From positions 1-24,856 of the forward strand of contig JAANSK020182212.1 in assembly GCA_011763485.2 (NCBI GenBank): a stretch of 24,856 nt of DNA, given 5' to 3'. The DNA is from Isoetes engelmannii (taxonomy: Eukaryota > Streptophyta > Lycopodiopsida > Isoetales > Isoetaceae). The notes beneath the pieces were generated by a model that saw nothing but the letters and a program-made list of their open reading frames with translations, ran no database searches and was not told where the DNA came from. Below, in pieces: positions 10,554 to 21,172 of the stretch. The translations under genes were made by a program, and so were the position numbers. Position 1 is the stretch's first letter; every line of letters starts with the position of its first letter.

Positions 10554-10574
10554 TTTTTTTTTTTTTTTTTTTTT

Positions 10575-11550
10575 GGAGTAACGTGATGATTTTTTCATTA
10601 TTTAAGGACGACCATACAAAATTGTTGATAAGTCCTCATAAATGGACAACAACTTAGAATAGGAAATATATAAGAGTAAAGATAAGCTAGAGTTCAGATC
10701 AGTGATAAAACCACATGATTGTGATCCAAATCAAGACATGGAGCAATCCTCTTCTTTTCTCGAGTAATAACTGCCAAGAAAGTTTTCTTCAGCAATAACA
10801 GTCAAAATCTGTATAGGATGGAAGTTCTGATAGTCTTGAAGCAGCAGCAGCAAAACAACTTCTGCCAAAAATGAACTTTTGTAATGTCACAGAAATTGTA
10901 GCAAAATCTGGAAGATTCCATTGTAGGTGCCATTACTACACTCAACAAAATCTTGTACTTATCAACCTTTCTGCAAAACGCAATGTGATCAAAGAGTCCA
11001 GTTAGAGGCAATAGTGGCAATAGCATCTGTTGGAATGGTTGGAATTTTGTAATCATGAGGGCTACAGAATAGGAAAAGGTCATTAAATCTGGCATTGAAG
11101 CTAGCTGCAGTTTCGAAGGTATAGGTCTGAGCCATCCAAAGGTGATCTCTGATAAACCTATAGTAATCATTCTGCACCATGAGTAGCAAAAGTCCACCAT
11201 AGCTATATGCCAAACCTCTGTGAGAATAGTACAGCTCCATGTATCTGGAAAATTGTCTATCTGTCATTTCCTTGTTGTGCCTGAACAGAAACCACCACAT
11301 GAAAAACATCTGCATAATTTCTCTTGTATAAACTGAAGCCCATGATCTCTCCCTAGCTCTTGCCACTTCATTTGTCTTATCATCTGCCTGATGCCAAGAT
11401 GATTATGTGGAAGAAACTTGACTCTATGTTCATAAGGACTTTCACCATACAACTCAATTTCTTTCATAATTGAAGCATAATCAGGGGTTAAAAAAATATT
11501 GTCCACCAATAGGTCCTTTGACAAGCATCAGGTATCCTAGTAAAGAAATA
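10575..11550 (-). other. LINE 3' region with unassigned open frames
   Basis: Between the zinc-finger end of ORF2 and the poly(A) tail lies about 1 kb. Two overlapping minus-strand frames (11264-11524 and 10989-11366) appear to be one open region of roughly 180 codons broken by a frameshift near 11350. The product is rich in aromatic residues and not recognised. It could be a LINE 3'UTR, a lost C-terminal domain, or host sequence carried along by the element. Confidence 0.4.
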
Positions 11551-13993
11551 TTAATTAGAACCTCTAAATGGAATTTTGGAAATAAACAAGTTGTGATACC
11601 CAACAAATTCACCAAGTTGATCCCAAGACCTGTCATAATTGTCAGCATAAATATTTCTCTGAGCAGTAGCACATAATTCAATGACATATTTGATGTGAAT
11701 TTTAATCCAAGTCAAAGACAATATTTTAAGACCATATAAACATCTGTTTCTTGATTTCCAGATATTCAAAAGGGAGATAAAGGCAATGGAATTCTTGAAA
11801 GCATCGTTACCGTGAACAAATTTGATGATAGAGGATTTATTATATCTACCAAATTGGTTCTCAAACCATCTCCATAGAGAGTCCAGCTTAGAACAGAAGA
11901 AGATGTGAGTCATGTCTTCCACTTGATTACATTTTAAAGGACAAGAAGAGGATAAGTTTGGATCTCTCCTAGTATAAGCTTGCAAGGAAGGCACCCTTCC
12001 ATTAGCAATTAGCCAAACAAAGTAAGACACTTTTCTAGAGGTGTAAGAATTCCACACATTTCCAAAGAGAGTTTTTATACTGGCCATATCTAGATTCCAG
12101 GAAGCTGCAGATTTGGAAATTCCAACACTTGAATTAAGATGATCATAAACATGTCTAACCTTATAATGAGATCTGCTCTTAAGATACCAATCCAGGCCAT
12201 TATGTTGGGGTAAGTTGAGTCTGCTATTGCCAACTTTATCTTTTGTGAGAAAGGATTTTTTTATCAGAAGAAGTACCTCTTATTTTCCTTTTGAAAGTCG
12301 ATCAGGAAACCCAATTACCATTGTTTCTCAAGTCATTTAAGGAATTGATATCAAAAGACCTCCATTTCCTGTAAATCTGAGGATTTTTCAAGGCTAAAAC
12401 CTGAGAAGGATGATCACTAAGAATAGGAGACCAAAAAATAGGCATAGCCAAATGGATGTTACTCACATAAGTATAGTTAAAAGCAGAGTAGATGTTATTC
12501 CAGGCCTTCTGGATATTTCTCATCAAAGGAGACATATTTGGAGCCAAAGAAATTTCACAGAAGGCGAATTTGGAAGGCTATGCTTCACAGAAGGGTGACC
12601 AAAAGGAGTGCTATTTTGGAGCCAATATCTGATAAAGGGAGATGCAGTATTATTAGAACAAGACAAGCTTTCCAAACAAATTTACTTGCCAAAGCTTGAG
12701 CTTGTTTATGGAGATTTTTACAAGCAAGACCACCTTCCTTCTTCTTCCTAGTAATGATGTTCCAGTTGACCATATGATTCCCATTCCATATAAATTTTCT
12801 GATAATTTTTTCTATTTGCTTATAGATAGTAGCAGGAGCAACCAAGGCAGAAGAGAAATAAATATGAACCTGGTTAGCAATAACAGTTCTACCAGCCAAG
12901 GAAAAGGAATTCCTATACATGTTCAATTTAGCACGAATTTTCTCAACAGTGGGAGACCAAACACCAGTAATATTTGGATCAAGAGACAAAGGCATTCCTA
13001 GCAATTTAGTGGCCTCAGTTGTTTTAATGACTTTGATACCTGCAATTTGAGTGTCAGCAATATCAGCAATGATAACACACTTATCTAAATTCAAATGGAC
13101 CCCAGAGGCAGCACTGAATGGATTTAGAATTTTCATAAAGAAATTCACATTGGAAGAGTTATTATCTAAGAATGAAAAGGTGTCATCTGCATATTGCTGA
13201 ATGCAAAGAGAGTCACTCGAGTCAGGAAGCTTGAGACCAACAATTCTCTTATTGTCTTGAAAATGCTTGATAACTTTAGTTAAGAGCTCAGCCACTACAA
13301 TGAATAGATAGGGAGCAAGAGGGCAACCCTGTCTAACCCCTCTAGCCAAAGAGAAGAAAGGACTGGGAGAACCATTAGTGATCACTGCAGAGCTAGACTT
13401 TTGATTTAGACCCAGAATTAAATGAATGAGATCAACATGAAAACTAAGCTTTATCAGAGCAAATTCAATGAAGTCCCACGTAATAGTATCAAAAGCTCTC
13501 TTAAAGTCAAGTTTAAGAAGGATGCAATTCTGATAAAAAAATTTGTTCCAATGCATCCCCTCCATAGCAGCAATATAGTTTTCTAGAATAAATCTATTGG
13601 GTAAAAATGCACATTGATTTTTGCTAATACATTTCTAAAGGTAATCCCTTATTCTAGAAGCAATAAGCTTTGCACAGATCTTATAGGAAGTATTGATCAA
13701 TGATATAGGTCTCCAATCAGAAAACTGAGCATGCTTCTCAACCTTAGGAATCAGTGAGATGAAACCACTAGCTATGGATGGATGAAGATATCTAACTGAC
13801 CAAAAACCTTTAATGAAGGACATGAAGTCATTCTGCAAAATATCCCAGAAGTGTAAGAAAAATTCAGGTGGGAAGCCATCTGGACCAGGAGATTTGCCAT
13901 GCTTGAAACTCTTGAGAGTGTTAAAGACCTCATCCTGGCTAGGAACGTCAGCAAGAGAGATATCCATTTTTTGGTGATCATTTGGAATGATGG
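11551..13993 (-). pseudogene. LINE ORF2: reverse transcriptase and zf-RVT domain, broken
   Basis: The minus strand encodes a LINE reverse transcriptase in pieces. The section ending at a TAG (13635-13637) has KHGKSPGPDG and FSDWRPISLINTSYK. Reading resumes in the same frame after that single stop, through LLKLDFKRAFDTI, ARGVRQGCPLAPYLF, the catalytic QQYADDT and SLAGRTVIANQVH. Frameshifts fall near 12640 and 12547, and another break follows near 12300. The last section, 11551-12087, is a zf-RVT-type domain (KVSYFVWLIANGRVP...CPLKCN...MTHIFFC). The start of the domain lies beyond the solo LTR at 15799-15967. The frame is too damaged to make a working enzyme. Confidence 0.9.
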
Positions 13994-15798
13994 TGTGATG
14001 CTCCCCGGCTCTATACGGTGCTCCCATCGTATAGATAGGGGAAATCCCCCTTCTCAGTAGTTCACTACTGAGTCGGGCCCAAGGGGGATTCACCGTTTTT
14101 TATGTAAAAACCATGTGCATGCACGGGAGGGGGGTTTTTTGGACCCAATTTCGTACACATACGGTCGGTAGGAGGTCCTTTTTTAGGTTATTTTGGGGCT
14201 AGACTAGGTAAATTTTATACGGAAGGGGTTGAAACTAGCTTTTAAAAATCCCTATACAGGGGGGTTTTTTGCTACCTTTGCACGCAGATGGCACACCCCC
14301 CTTATACATGAGTGCATCCCCCGGGGTCGGGCCCTCCGTCTACCCCGGGCTACTGAGGATGAGTAAGCACCCGAAGGAAGGACACGGAGGTGTCATTGGC
14401 CTTTGGGATATCATAGATAGCGGAAGCGTACATACATGTTAGCACAAGACCAATATCAATATGCCACCTCTCAAGGAGTGGCCCCTCCATCATCCAAAAT
14501 AATCACCATACTTAAGAATACGTCAAAAGATACTGAAATAAAGGCTCTACCCTAGGTTCAGGCTCCATGGGGTCGACTGACAGCTAGTGGCTCGGAATAC
14601 AATAGACAGAGTCATGACAATGGCTTTGGCTGGCATAAGAACATTGGCTAGGGTAGTCCACACCATCCGCCCCTCCTGTGCATACTTTGCAGATAGGCTG
14701 AATCATGCTATACGGTGGTTATAGCATGCCGGAGACATAAATCTCATGGAGTCACCCTATGAGACCTACTCCAGGTTGCATCTCCTCGGTCCGATGAGGC
14801 AGGGAAAGACAAGTCCTTCCCAGGAGTATGATGGTCCCATGTGTGGCTAGGGAATGTGGCCCCCATCAGGTGAACCACACCCATACCCGACTTAACCCCC
14901 CAAAATCCATAGGTCGAGATCACCCGCACCTATCGAGCCCAAGAATCATCCTCAGATGCTATTCCTGACCCAGGGGGTGTCAGACCCATTCCCAGCCCAC
15001 ATGCAATGACCGACTATAAGCCTAGCATACTAAAACGGCCACCAACCCAGGCTGGTTCCGTACCACTTCACCATCAAGTCCCTTATATGGTGCTTAACCA
15101 CAGTATAACACCTACATCCCGGTGGGCTCGATGCACATGCCGCAATTTACTGGGATTTAAGGGGGTCTAAATCAGGAGCATCTTACTAACAATCTAGAGG
15201 CTCTTTCAGGTCACTACCCTCCCTTAAACCCTTAATCTATGAGGAAAAATCAGACTACTTAATAATCCATCATTCCAGATACTAAAGCATAAGCTTAATT
15301 CATTCATTTAACTCAAAGAAGGGTTAGCATAATCCAAGAGACACCATTAGACTAATCCACTAACCAGTATCATCACTCGAACCGTTAGGACGACTCATCT
15401 CGATCAACTGGGATCAAACTGGGGTCAAGCTTTCACTGGTCGCTCAAGGGCTGCTTGGGCGCTCAAGGGGGCTTCTTGCTGCTCCAATCGATTTGGGGCA
15501 TAAAAATGGTAAGCCATCCACTTGATCAAGGCCCATATTGGCAAGTTCCTCTTGGCCAATCGAATTTGGCTAAGTGGGGTTTGCTAAACTGGTTAATCAC
15601 TAATTAACTTAATGAATAATGCATTTGTTAATTGATTAATTAGTTTAGGTTTTAATATTTTAATGTGTCAAATTAGCATAGCTAATTTTGCTTAACTAAT
15701 AAATACTGGTGCCCCTTGATTAGTCAATGATTAGTGCATACGTAATCATTGATGACGTGGTATGTATTTATACCCGTATAAATACCGAGAACATCACA
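13994..15798. mobile_element. Solo LTR, 1805 bp, inserted in the LINE
   Basis: The segment begins TGTGATG and ends CATCACA, perfect inverted termini that include the canonical TG...CA. A 5-bp direct repeat, gatgg, flanks it (13989-13993 and 15799-15803). Removing the segment and one gatgg restores the LINE reading frame across the junction. It has no long open frame and no second terminal copy inside, so it is a solo LTR rather than a whole element. It is rich in hairpins: 14011-14034 (ctatacg/cgtatag), 14043-14090, 14704-14727, 15727-15751 and 15766-15785. I cannot decide its transcription strand. Confidence 0.92.
14043..14090. repeat. Strong two-tier hairpin inside the LTR
   Basis: The inner arms ctcagtagt (14053-14061) and actactgag (14064-14072) pair perfectly around a 2-base loop. 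The outer arms aatccccctt (14043-14052) and aagggggatt (14081-14090) also pair perfectly, separated from the inner stem only by an 8-base bulge on one side. It may be an RNA structure of the retroelement leader. Confidence 0.8.
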
Positions 15799-15967
15799 GA
15801 TGGAGTCAATCAAATCTGTAAATTGCTTAGCCTTGGCAATAGAGCTAGCATCAGTGACCAGGTTTTCAGCAAATAAGGTCGAGTACTTATCAGAGAAAAA
15901 CTTAGCAATCTCTGCTTGAGTGGATAAGATATTTCCATGGTCATCTGAAAGCACTGATACAAATGGG
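15799..15967 (-). pseudogene. LINE ORF2, N-terminal remnant before the LTR
   Basis: The minus strand encodes FVSVLSDDHGNILSTQAEIA and then a segment with FFSDKYSTLF. It aligns with the VFVTDDNNVSISKQGGIQSF and YQALFAD region of the second LINE (about 22705-22810), which normally lies just before the reverse transcriptase. The element is truncated at the first residues of this segment. Confidence 0.85.
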
Positions 15968-16165
15968 TAGCACAAGCAGAGAGAATTCATAAATGGCACG
16001 TTATTCAATATCAAACCTGCTATGTCTCCTACAATAAGTGCATGGAATTAGAATGCCTATCACACGCGCTTCAGTCATGGTTGTCCAGCTGTTTATGTCT
16101 CGTTGTGGCATTCTCTAAACTACTTGAAATAGTTGGTTTGTTCGCTCATGTTTGACAAGATGTTC
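15968..16165 (+). repeat. Third flank copy, right piece
   Basis: This stretch aligns with 10256-10435 of copy 2: gtagcacaagcag(a/g)gaga, cataaatggcac, a tcagtcat motif, and tttg(t)tcgctcatgtttgaca. Identity is roughly three quarters, clearly older than the copy 1/copy 2 split. No nuclease-kinase coding sequence is attached. Confidence 0.75.
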
Positions 16166-16354
16166 TTCAGCCTATAAACTATCTCAATGCCTAGACATTT
16201 GTGGCCATCATATCACAAACATCTAGAAATACGTACTCGTGAAACTTCTATAGATACTCCTTGGCGGATATGGATCGTGACCCCTCTCCATTAGATTCCT
16301 TCAGCATATCTCCTCTATGTGCAATCATTTGATAAAGCACTCTATGGCTGTGCA

Positions 16355-16410
16355 TTCTGATATGCAAATAAGCAAGAGGATAGTTGAGCTTACATTACAA
16401 GTCTAGCTCT
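16355..16410 (+). repeat. Possible fourth flank fragment
   Basis: gcaaataagca and agttgagcttacattacaag followed by tctag resemble 10095-10168 of copy 2 with an internal deletion. In copies 1 and 2 this segment lies before the gtagcacaagcag segment. Here it lies after it, so it would belong to a further copy or a rearrangement. Confidence 0.5.
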
Positions 16411-18048
16411 TTTGAGTTCCTGCTAGTGCAAAGGTAGGGGATAAGGTTCAATGACAACAATGAACAAAAGAATGAGTTCTGATATTATCCATGAGCTATA
16501 ATCATATCAATGATCTTTCACCTAGGTGACTATTTACAATCTTAATATGTGCAGGTAGGTCCCTGCGCCAAAAGGTGCTTTCAGAATGGTGTATCTCATA
16601 ATGCTTTAACAATCTTGTCTGATCATTACTTGTAAATGGTAGCTCAGCTCAATGGGTCAACAGAAATTTCTCCTACATTACAAGAATTGATTTATATAGT
16701 GCCAACCAAAGGGTACATCATGTGGATATGTCAGTGTGGAAGTTGTGACTTCTAAAAATGATGATTGATGATGCTAACGCAATTTGACTAGAATTACTTG
16801 TGTCTGTTGTTGTTCCATGCCAGTTGCATGAAAATTAGACATTTCTCCTCTTAGCATTTGAAATAGTTGTGCTTTTGCTCAAAATATACTTACCTTTCCT
16901 AGACAAAAGAACTTCCATTTTCCCATACACAGCAAATTGAACAGATAGCCTGCCATTGCTGGGACCAATCCACTGCCCAAACAATCATTTGAAAAGTTTG
17001 TCGTTGCACTCACAAAAATTTGGAAAATAAAAACAAATGAGAAGACTATTTGTATATGGCATATGATACAACAAAGCAAGAAAAATCTGGGTATTCCTGA
17101 ATCCATCTCACAAATTTGTTTGCTAATACCAAGTATTCTGGGGCGATTAAACGTTAGAATTCAAAAGTATAATTGGATTTGGCAGGTGGCACAGTACATG
17201 CTTGGCAGATGAGCCTTTAGCAAACTACTATAATGATTTAAGTCCTTTTAACATAGTGGGTACATCTATATATAGTTGATATTGTTTGTGGCACCAGCAA
17301 TTGATACCAATAATTGATCATTGTTTAAAGTGCTTCTTGAAGATTCACTGGTTTTCTTTCATTCCCTTGTCCTTTCCATTGTAAGAACTCTAAAATCTCC
17401 AGTACTTTGCCTTCCGCCTTTCTGGTTCACCATGGAAATGAATCCATTGCAATGTTGTAGGCTACTACTAGGGCCTCTAAATCTTTCAATTTCAAAATCT
17501 CTGCATATATGCACTGGCTCTATTTCCATAAAGAACGTAAACTTGCCCATAAAATGAGTTGAAGGCAAGCAGAGTTTCCAGAACTTAGTGCACATACAGA
17601 ACATGCCAAACGTCCTCTTCCTCCTAGATTGTCCCTTTGGCCAACCTAAAAAGAGGACAAGTAATAAATAAGTCTCTACTTCCTGAAGTAACAGTTTCCT
17701 TGCCCATGTATGATTTCATCCTCCCATTTTCTTCTTTTGCTACTTCAGTGTAAATTCTTGGGCCAAACACAAACAAGAAGATTATGTGTTTCCATCTACT
17801 GGCAAGTGATATGTAAGAATGAGAAGCAACCCTTGAATTTGAGTAAACCACTCTCTCTTTTGAGGAAAACGTTAAATCCCAACAAGTTTCATAAGTCAGT
17901 TACAGGTTGTGGTCGTTCAGCATCTGCAACTGAGCTCAAACTTAGAGGTGATAGACTTTGTGCATTCACCAGGTGTTGCAGCAGAGTGATAAAGGCTCCA
18001 TCTCATTTTTGTAGTAATAGTCCTTATAGCATCCCAGAAACTTGTTTA
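16411..18048. other. Intergenic region downstream of the PPR gene
   Basis: No gene is supported. Short frames at 16879-17106, 17321-17557, 17359-17604, 17624-17851 and 17710-18105 have no recognisable motifs. On the minus strand it would be the 3' flank of the PPR gene. I looked for a DYW deaminase sequence after the PPR stop and found none that was convincing. Confidence 0.6.
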
Positions 18049-20829
18049 TCAAGGTGCCATGTGTATCCCTGCAATGCATCCTCCTTCGTCCAGTTGTCTG
18101 TTTAACCTCTGCAACATGGCATCAACCTCCCAATCTTCGTTAAGTTTTCTGCTTTCAGAACCAAACAGATGGGCCTTACTTGAGCATTTTGCTGCCTTGT
18201 TTGCACTACTATCTTGCATTTCAGCATTAGCATAGATGTTTGACATAAGCACATAACCGGAAGCAGAAAGCGAATCTATATAAACTAATGTTTCAAAGCA
18301 TTGCCTCCCTAGGTCCACATTGCCATGCATTCGGCAGGCACTAAGGAGAAGTTTCCAACCCAATATAATGGGTTCCTTAGCAGCTTTTAACAATTCCTCT
18401 GCTTCTTTAAGGCATCCTGCACGACCTAAAATATCAATCATGCAAATATAATGGTCCTCATCAGGCAAAATTCCATATTCCTTCTCCATATGCTCAAAAT
18501 ACCAGCGGCCTTTCTCTATAAGGCCTGCTCGACTACATGCAACCAGAATACAAACTAAGGCAACTTTATCTGGCTTGATACCCTCATGTTGCATTTCATC
18601 GAAGCAGTCTACAGCAAGAAGACCTTGTCCATGCTGGGCATATCCTGCAATCATTGCACTCCAGGATACCACATCCTTGACTGGCAACCTGTCAAACACT
18701 CTGCGCGACTCTTCCAAGCATCCACATTTACCATACATATCAACAAGGGCAATGCCCATACCAACATCTAACTCGAATCCTTTCTGTACAATGTCATCAT
18801 GAAAGAACCTTCCCTGCTGTATGGTTCCCAGAAAGCCGCAGAATTTTAAAATGCTTAAGTATGTTACCCTGTTTGGCTTCCAGCCCTTCTCTTGCATATT
18901 CTCAAAAAACCTGAGAGCAGAATAACATTCATTATTGAGCACACTTCCCGCAATCAATGCATTCCACGTCACTACGCTTTTATTTTGCATTTCATCAAAT
19001 GACTTGTATGACTCCTCTATGCTACCACATTTTGCATACATGTCAACAAGGGTATTGCATATGGCATCATCTAACCCAAAACGATGCTCCAAAATTTGAA
19101 CATGAATAAATCTGTCCCACGCTATGCTTTGAAGACTACTGCATGCCTTCATCATGCTTAAGAAACTAGCAGGATCTATCTTCTCATCGTGCATCTTCTC
19201 AAAGCAGTCTAATGCAGAGAGACCTTCACCATGGTTTGCATATCCAGCAAGTAAGCCATTCCAAGTCACCACATTTCTGTTCTGTAATTTGTCAAAGAGT
19301 CTACGTGACTCCTGCAAACTACCACATTTTCCATACATGTCAATGAGGGCACTTGCCATAACTATATTTGAATCGAACCCATGTTGTAAGATTTGATCGT
19401 GTATGCGCCTACCCTGCTCTACATCCCTAATGCTGGCACAAGCTTTTAATGTGCTTAAAAATGTAACATATTCTGGTCCGATGGCTTCCTGTTGCATCTC
19501 TTCAAAACATTCAAGAGCAAGATGGCCTTCATTATGCTGGGCATAACCTCCAATCAAGGAATTCCAAACTACTACATCTCTATCAAATATTTTGCCAAAA
19601 ACATTATGAGACTCCGTCAAGCAACCACATTTTGCATACATATCAACAAGGGCACCTCCTAGTATAGCATCCCATACAAATCCGTACATCAAAATTTGGC
19701 TATGGGCTAACCTACCTTGCTGAACAGAGCTATCAATACTGCACACTTTCAAGATGCTGACAAATGTAATCTTGCTTGGTTTTACACATTCTGCTTGCAT
19801 AGTCTCTAAAAGGCGAGGAATAAGGAGAGTTTCACCATGCTGAACATACCCTGCAATCAGTGCATTCCAAGCCACAACATCTCGATTTGGGGTATAATTG
19901 AACACCTTTTGTGATTCGGTCATAATTCCACATTTGGCATACATGTCAATAAGTGTATTTCCCAGAGCAATATCCCTTGCAAGAGAACGTTCTAAGATCA
20001 TGCCATGAATAAGCCTGCCTTGCGCTATAGCTTGTACGCTACTGCATGATTTCAAAAGTCCTAGGAATGTAACCTTGTTTGGAGTTATGCCTGGTTGTTG
20101 CTGCATCTTCTCGTATGCATCTAATGCAAGAGGGGCATGACCATGTTCTGCACATCCATTAATCAATGCACACCAGGATACTACATCAGGGTTCAATAAT
20201 GTATCAAATACTTTCCATGAGTCCTCCAAGCTACTACACTTTGCATACATATGAACAAGGGTATTGCTCAAGCCAAGATCAGAATCAAAGCCATCCTCAA
20301 CTATGTGCTGATGAATTTCTCTTCCCTGCCTGAGTGCAGATGTCACACTACATGCTTTAAGAATTGCAAGATACACAAACTTGTCAAACTTCACATCAGA
20401 TTGCCTCAGTTCAAAGTACAATTGAAGGGCACTTTTACCTTGCCCAAGATTGGCACGGGCAGATATAATTGAACTCCATGTATATACAGTCGGTTCTGTG
20501 ACATTCTTAAACACTTCATTTGCATCGAGTAAGCAACCACAAGAAGCAAATAAGCGAATCAAAAGGTCGCCCAAAATGGCAACAGAGCCAAGCCGGTTCT
20601 GAGCCACAAGAGACTGGATGTACCTACCACATTCCAAATCCTTCCTTTTAATGCAATCCTGCAGAAGAAAACCTGCATTGTCTTTTAAAAGTGGAATGCA
20701 TCTTTGTTGCATAATCTCAATTGCCTGATATGCTGATCCATCTTTACACAGTTTGCTCAAATTATCCATTGGAGGCCAAGAGAATGTGAAGAAGCTAGGC
20801 CTGTACCACTTAATGCGACAAGGAAGCAC
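18049..20829 (-). CDS. PLS-class pentatricopeptide repeat (PPR) protein, intact
   Basis: This is an unbroken frame of 926 residues without introns. After an N-terminal region of about 60 residues, PPR units run to about residue 800 in the P-L-S pattern. Seven P-type units carry the (V)V-x-W-x-x-(L/I/M)I signature (for example DVVAWNALIAGYVQHGE), spaced about 100 residues apart, with repeated LVDMYAKCG segments. One unit (KIDPASFLSMMKAC) is about three residues shorter than its sisters. E-type motifs follow (EKEYGILPDEDHYICMIDIL; YVLMSNIYANAEM). The tail after them is degenerate and has no DYW cytidine deaminase with its HxE and CxxC residues, so it would need a deaminase partner if it edits RNA. 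Such proteins bind single-stranded RNA in mitochondria or plastids; the N-terminus (RIKWYRPSFFTF) is basic and aromatic, compatible with a transit peptide. Met22 is an alternative start. Confidence 0.93.
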   Translation of the reverse strand: MLPCRIKWYRPSFFTFSWPPMDNLSKLCKDGSAYQAIEIMQQRCIPLLKDNAGFLLQDCIKRKDLECGRYIQSLVAQNRLGSVAILGDLLIRLFASCGCLLDANEVFKNVTEPTVYTWSSIISARANLGQGKSALQLYFELRQSDVKFDKFVYLAILKACSVTSALRQGREIHQHIVEDGFDSDLGLSNTLVHMYAKCSSLEDSWKVFDTLLNPDVVSWCALINGCAEHGHAPLALDAYEKMQQQPGITPNKVTFLGLLKSCSSVQAIAQGRLIHGMILERSLARDIALGNTLIDMYAKCGIMTESQKVFNYTPNRDVVAWNALIAGYVQHGETLLIPRLLETMQAECVKPSKITFVSILKVCSIDSSVQQGRLAHSQILMYGFVWDAILGGALVDMYAKCGCLTESHNVFGKIFDRDVVVWNSLIGGYAQHNEGHLALECFEEMQQEAIGPEYVTFLSTLKACASIRDVEQGRRIHDQILQHGFDSNIVMASALIDMYGKCGSLQESRRLFDKLQNRNVVTWNGLLAGYANHGEGLSALDCFEKMHDEKIDPASFLSMMKACSSLQSIAWDRFIHVQILEHRFGLDDAICNTLVDMYAKCGSIEESYKSFDEMQNKSVVTWNALIAGSVLNNECYSALRFFENMQEKGWKPNRVTYLSILKFCGFLGTIQQGRFFHDDIVQKGFELDVGMGIALVDMYGKCGCLEESRRVFDRLPVKDVVSWSAMIAGYAQHGQGLLAVDCFDEMQHEGIKPDKVALVCILVACSRAGLIEKGRWYFEHMEKEYGILPDEDHYICMIDILGRAGCLKEAEELLKAAKEPIILGWKLLLSACRMHGNVDLGRQCFETLVYIDSLSASGYVLMSNIYANAEMQDSSANKAAKCSSKAHLFGSESRKLNEDWEVDAMLQRLNRQLDEGGCIAGIHMAP

Positions 20830-20832
20830 AGA

Positions 20833-21075
20833 CTAACGAAGAACATCACAACTGTTATAGTGTTTGGCAACATTTTCGTCAGAAAGTTGGGTTCCAATCT
20901 CCTGTAAAAACCAAATAGAGTAAGCTGCTCTGCCATGCCAAGGAGATAGCATAAACCTTTCTGTCTTACACTGCAGAAGAAGCGGGATATTAGAGCTTGT
21001 ATAAGAGATGAAGGTAATGGCGAATTGAACGGGGGAAGTAAGGGCGCATGTTTTGGGGGTTTTTGGACTTGGCAT
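20833..21075 (-). other. Upstream open frame and possible 5'UTR intron of the PPR gene
   Basis: An 80-codon frame ends with TAG three bases before the PPR start codon, in another frame. It contains a fair donor (CAGT^GTAAGA, donor G at 20969) and acceptor (TTTTTACAG ending at 20902), which would make a 68-bp intron. Either form would place a short upstream ORF ahead of the PPR start and could lower its translation. It is equally possible that transcription starts within this stretch. Confidence 0.3.
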
Positions 21076-21103
21076 CTTGCGTATTGTGCAACAAAGTCCT
21101 AAG

Positions 21104-21172
21104 TCCTAGGAATCTAGGATTGAACCAAACAATCCGGTTCAAATAATTTCTAACGTATAAAGATTCCTAGGA
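21104..21172. repeat. 69-bp inverted-repeat element (MITE-like)
   Basis: A perfect 12-bp inverted repeat, tcctaggaatct (21104-21115) and agattcctagga (21161-21172), encloses a second perfect pair, ttgaacc (21120-21126) and ggttcaa (21136-21142). It could be a tiny MITE remnant or a foldback relic. I see no clear adjacent target duplication. Confidence 0.65.

Larger units (their letters stand above)
10554..15967 (-). mobile_element. 5'-truncated LINE (non-LTR retrotransposon), split by a solo LTR
   Basis: Read on the minus strand, the element starts at 15967 just upstream of the reverse transcriptase and ends in a 21-base poly(A) tail (10554-10574 on the plus strand as T). Apart from the inserted LTR it is about 3.6 kb. 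ORF1 and the endonuclease are missing, as expected from 5' truncation during target-primed reverse transcription. The flanking hexamer tagcac is present on both sides (10548-10553 and 15968-15973) and is the likely target duplication, short for a LINE. It sits inside a third copy of the duplicated flank. Confidence 0.88.

Noticed and set aside
17880-18048. Possible DYW deaminase remnant just downstream of the PPR stop
   Set aside because: I found no HxE or CxxC signature in the minus-strand translation.
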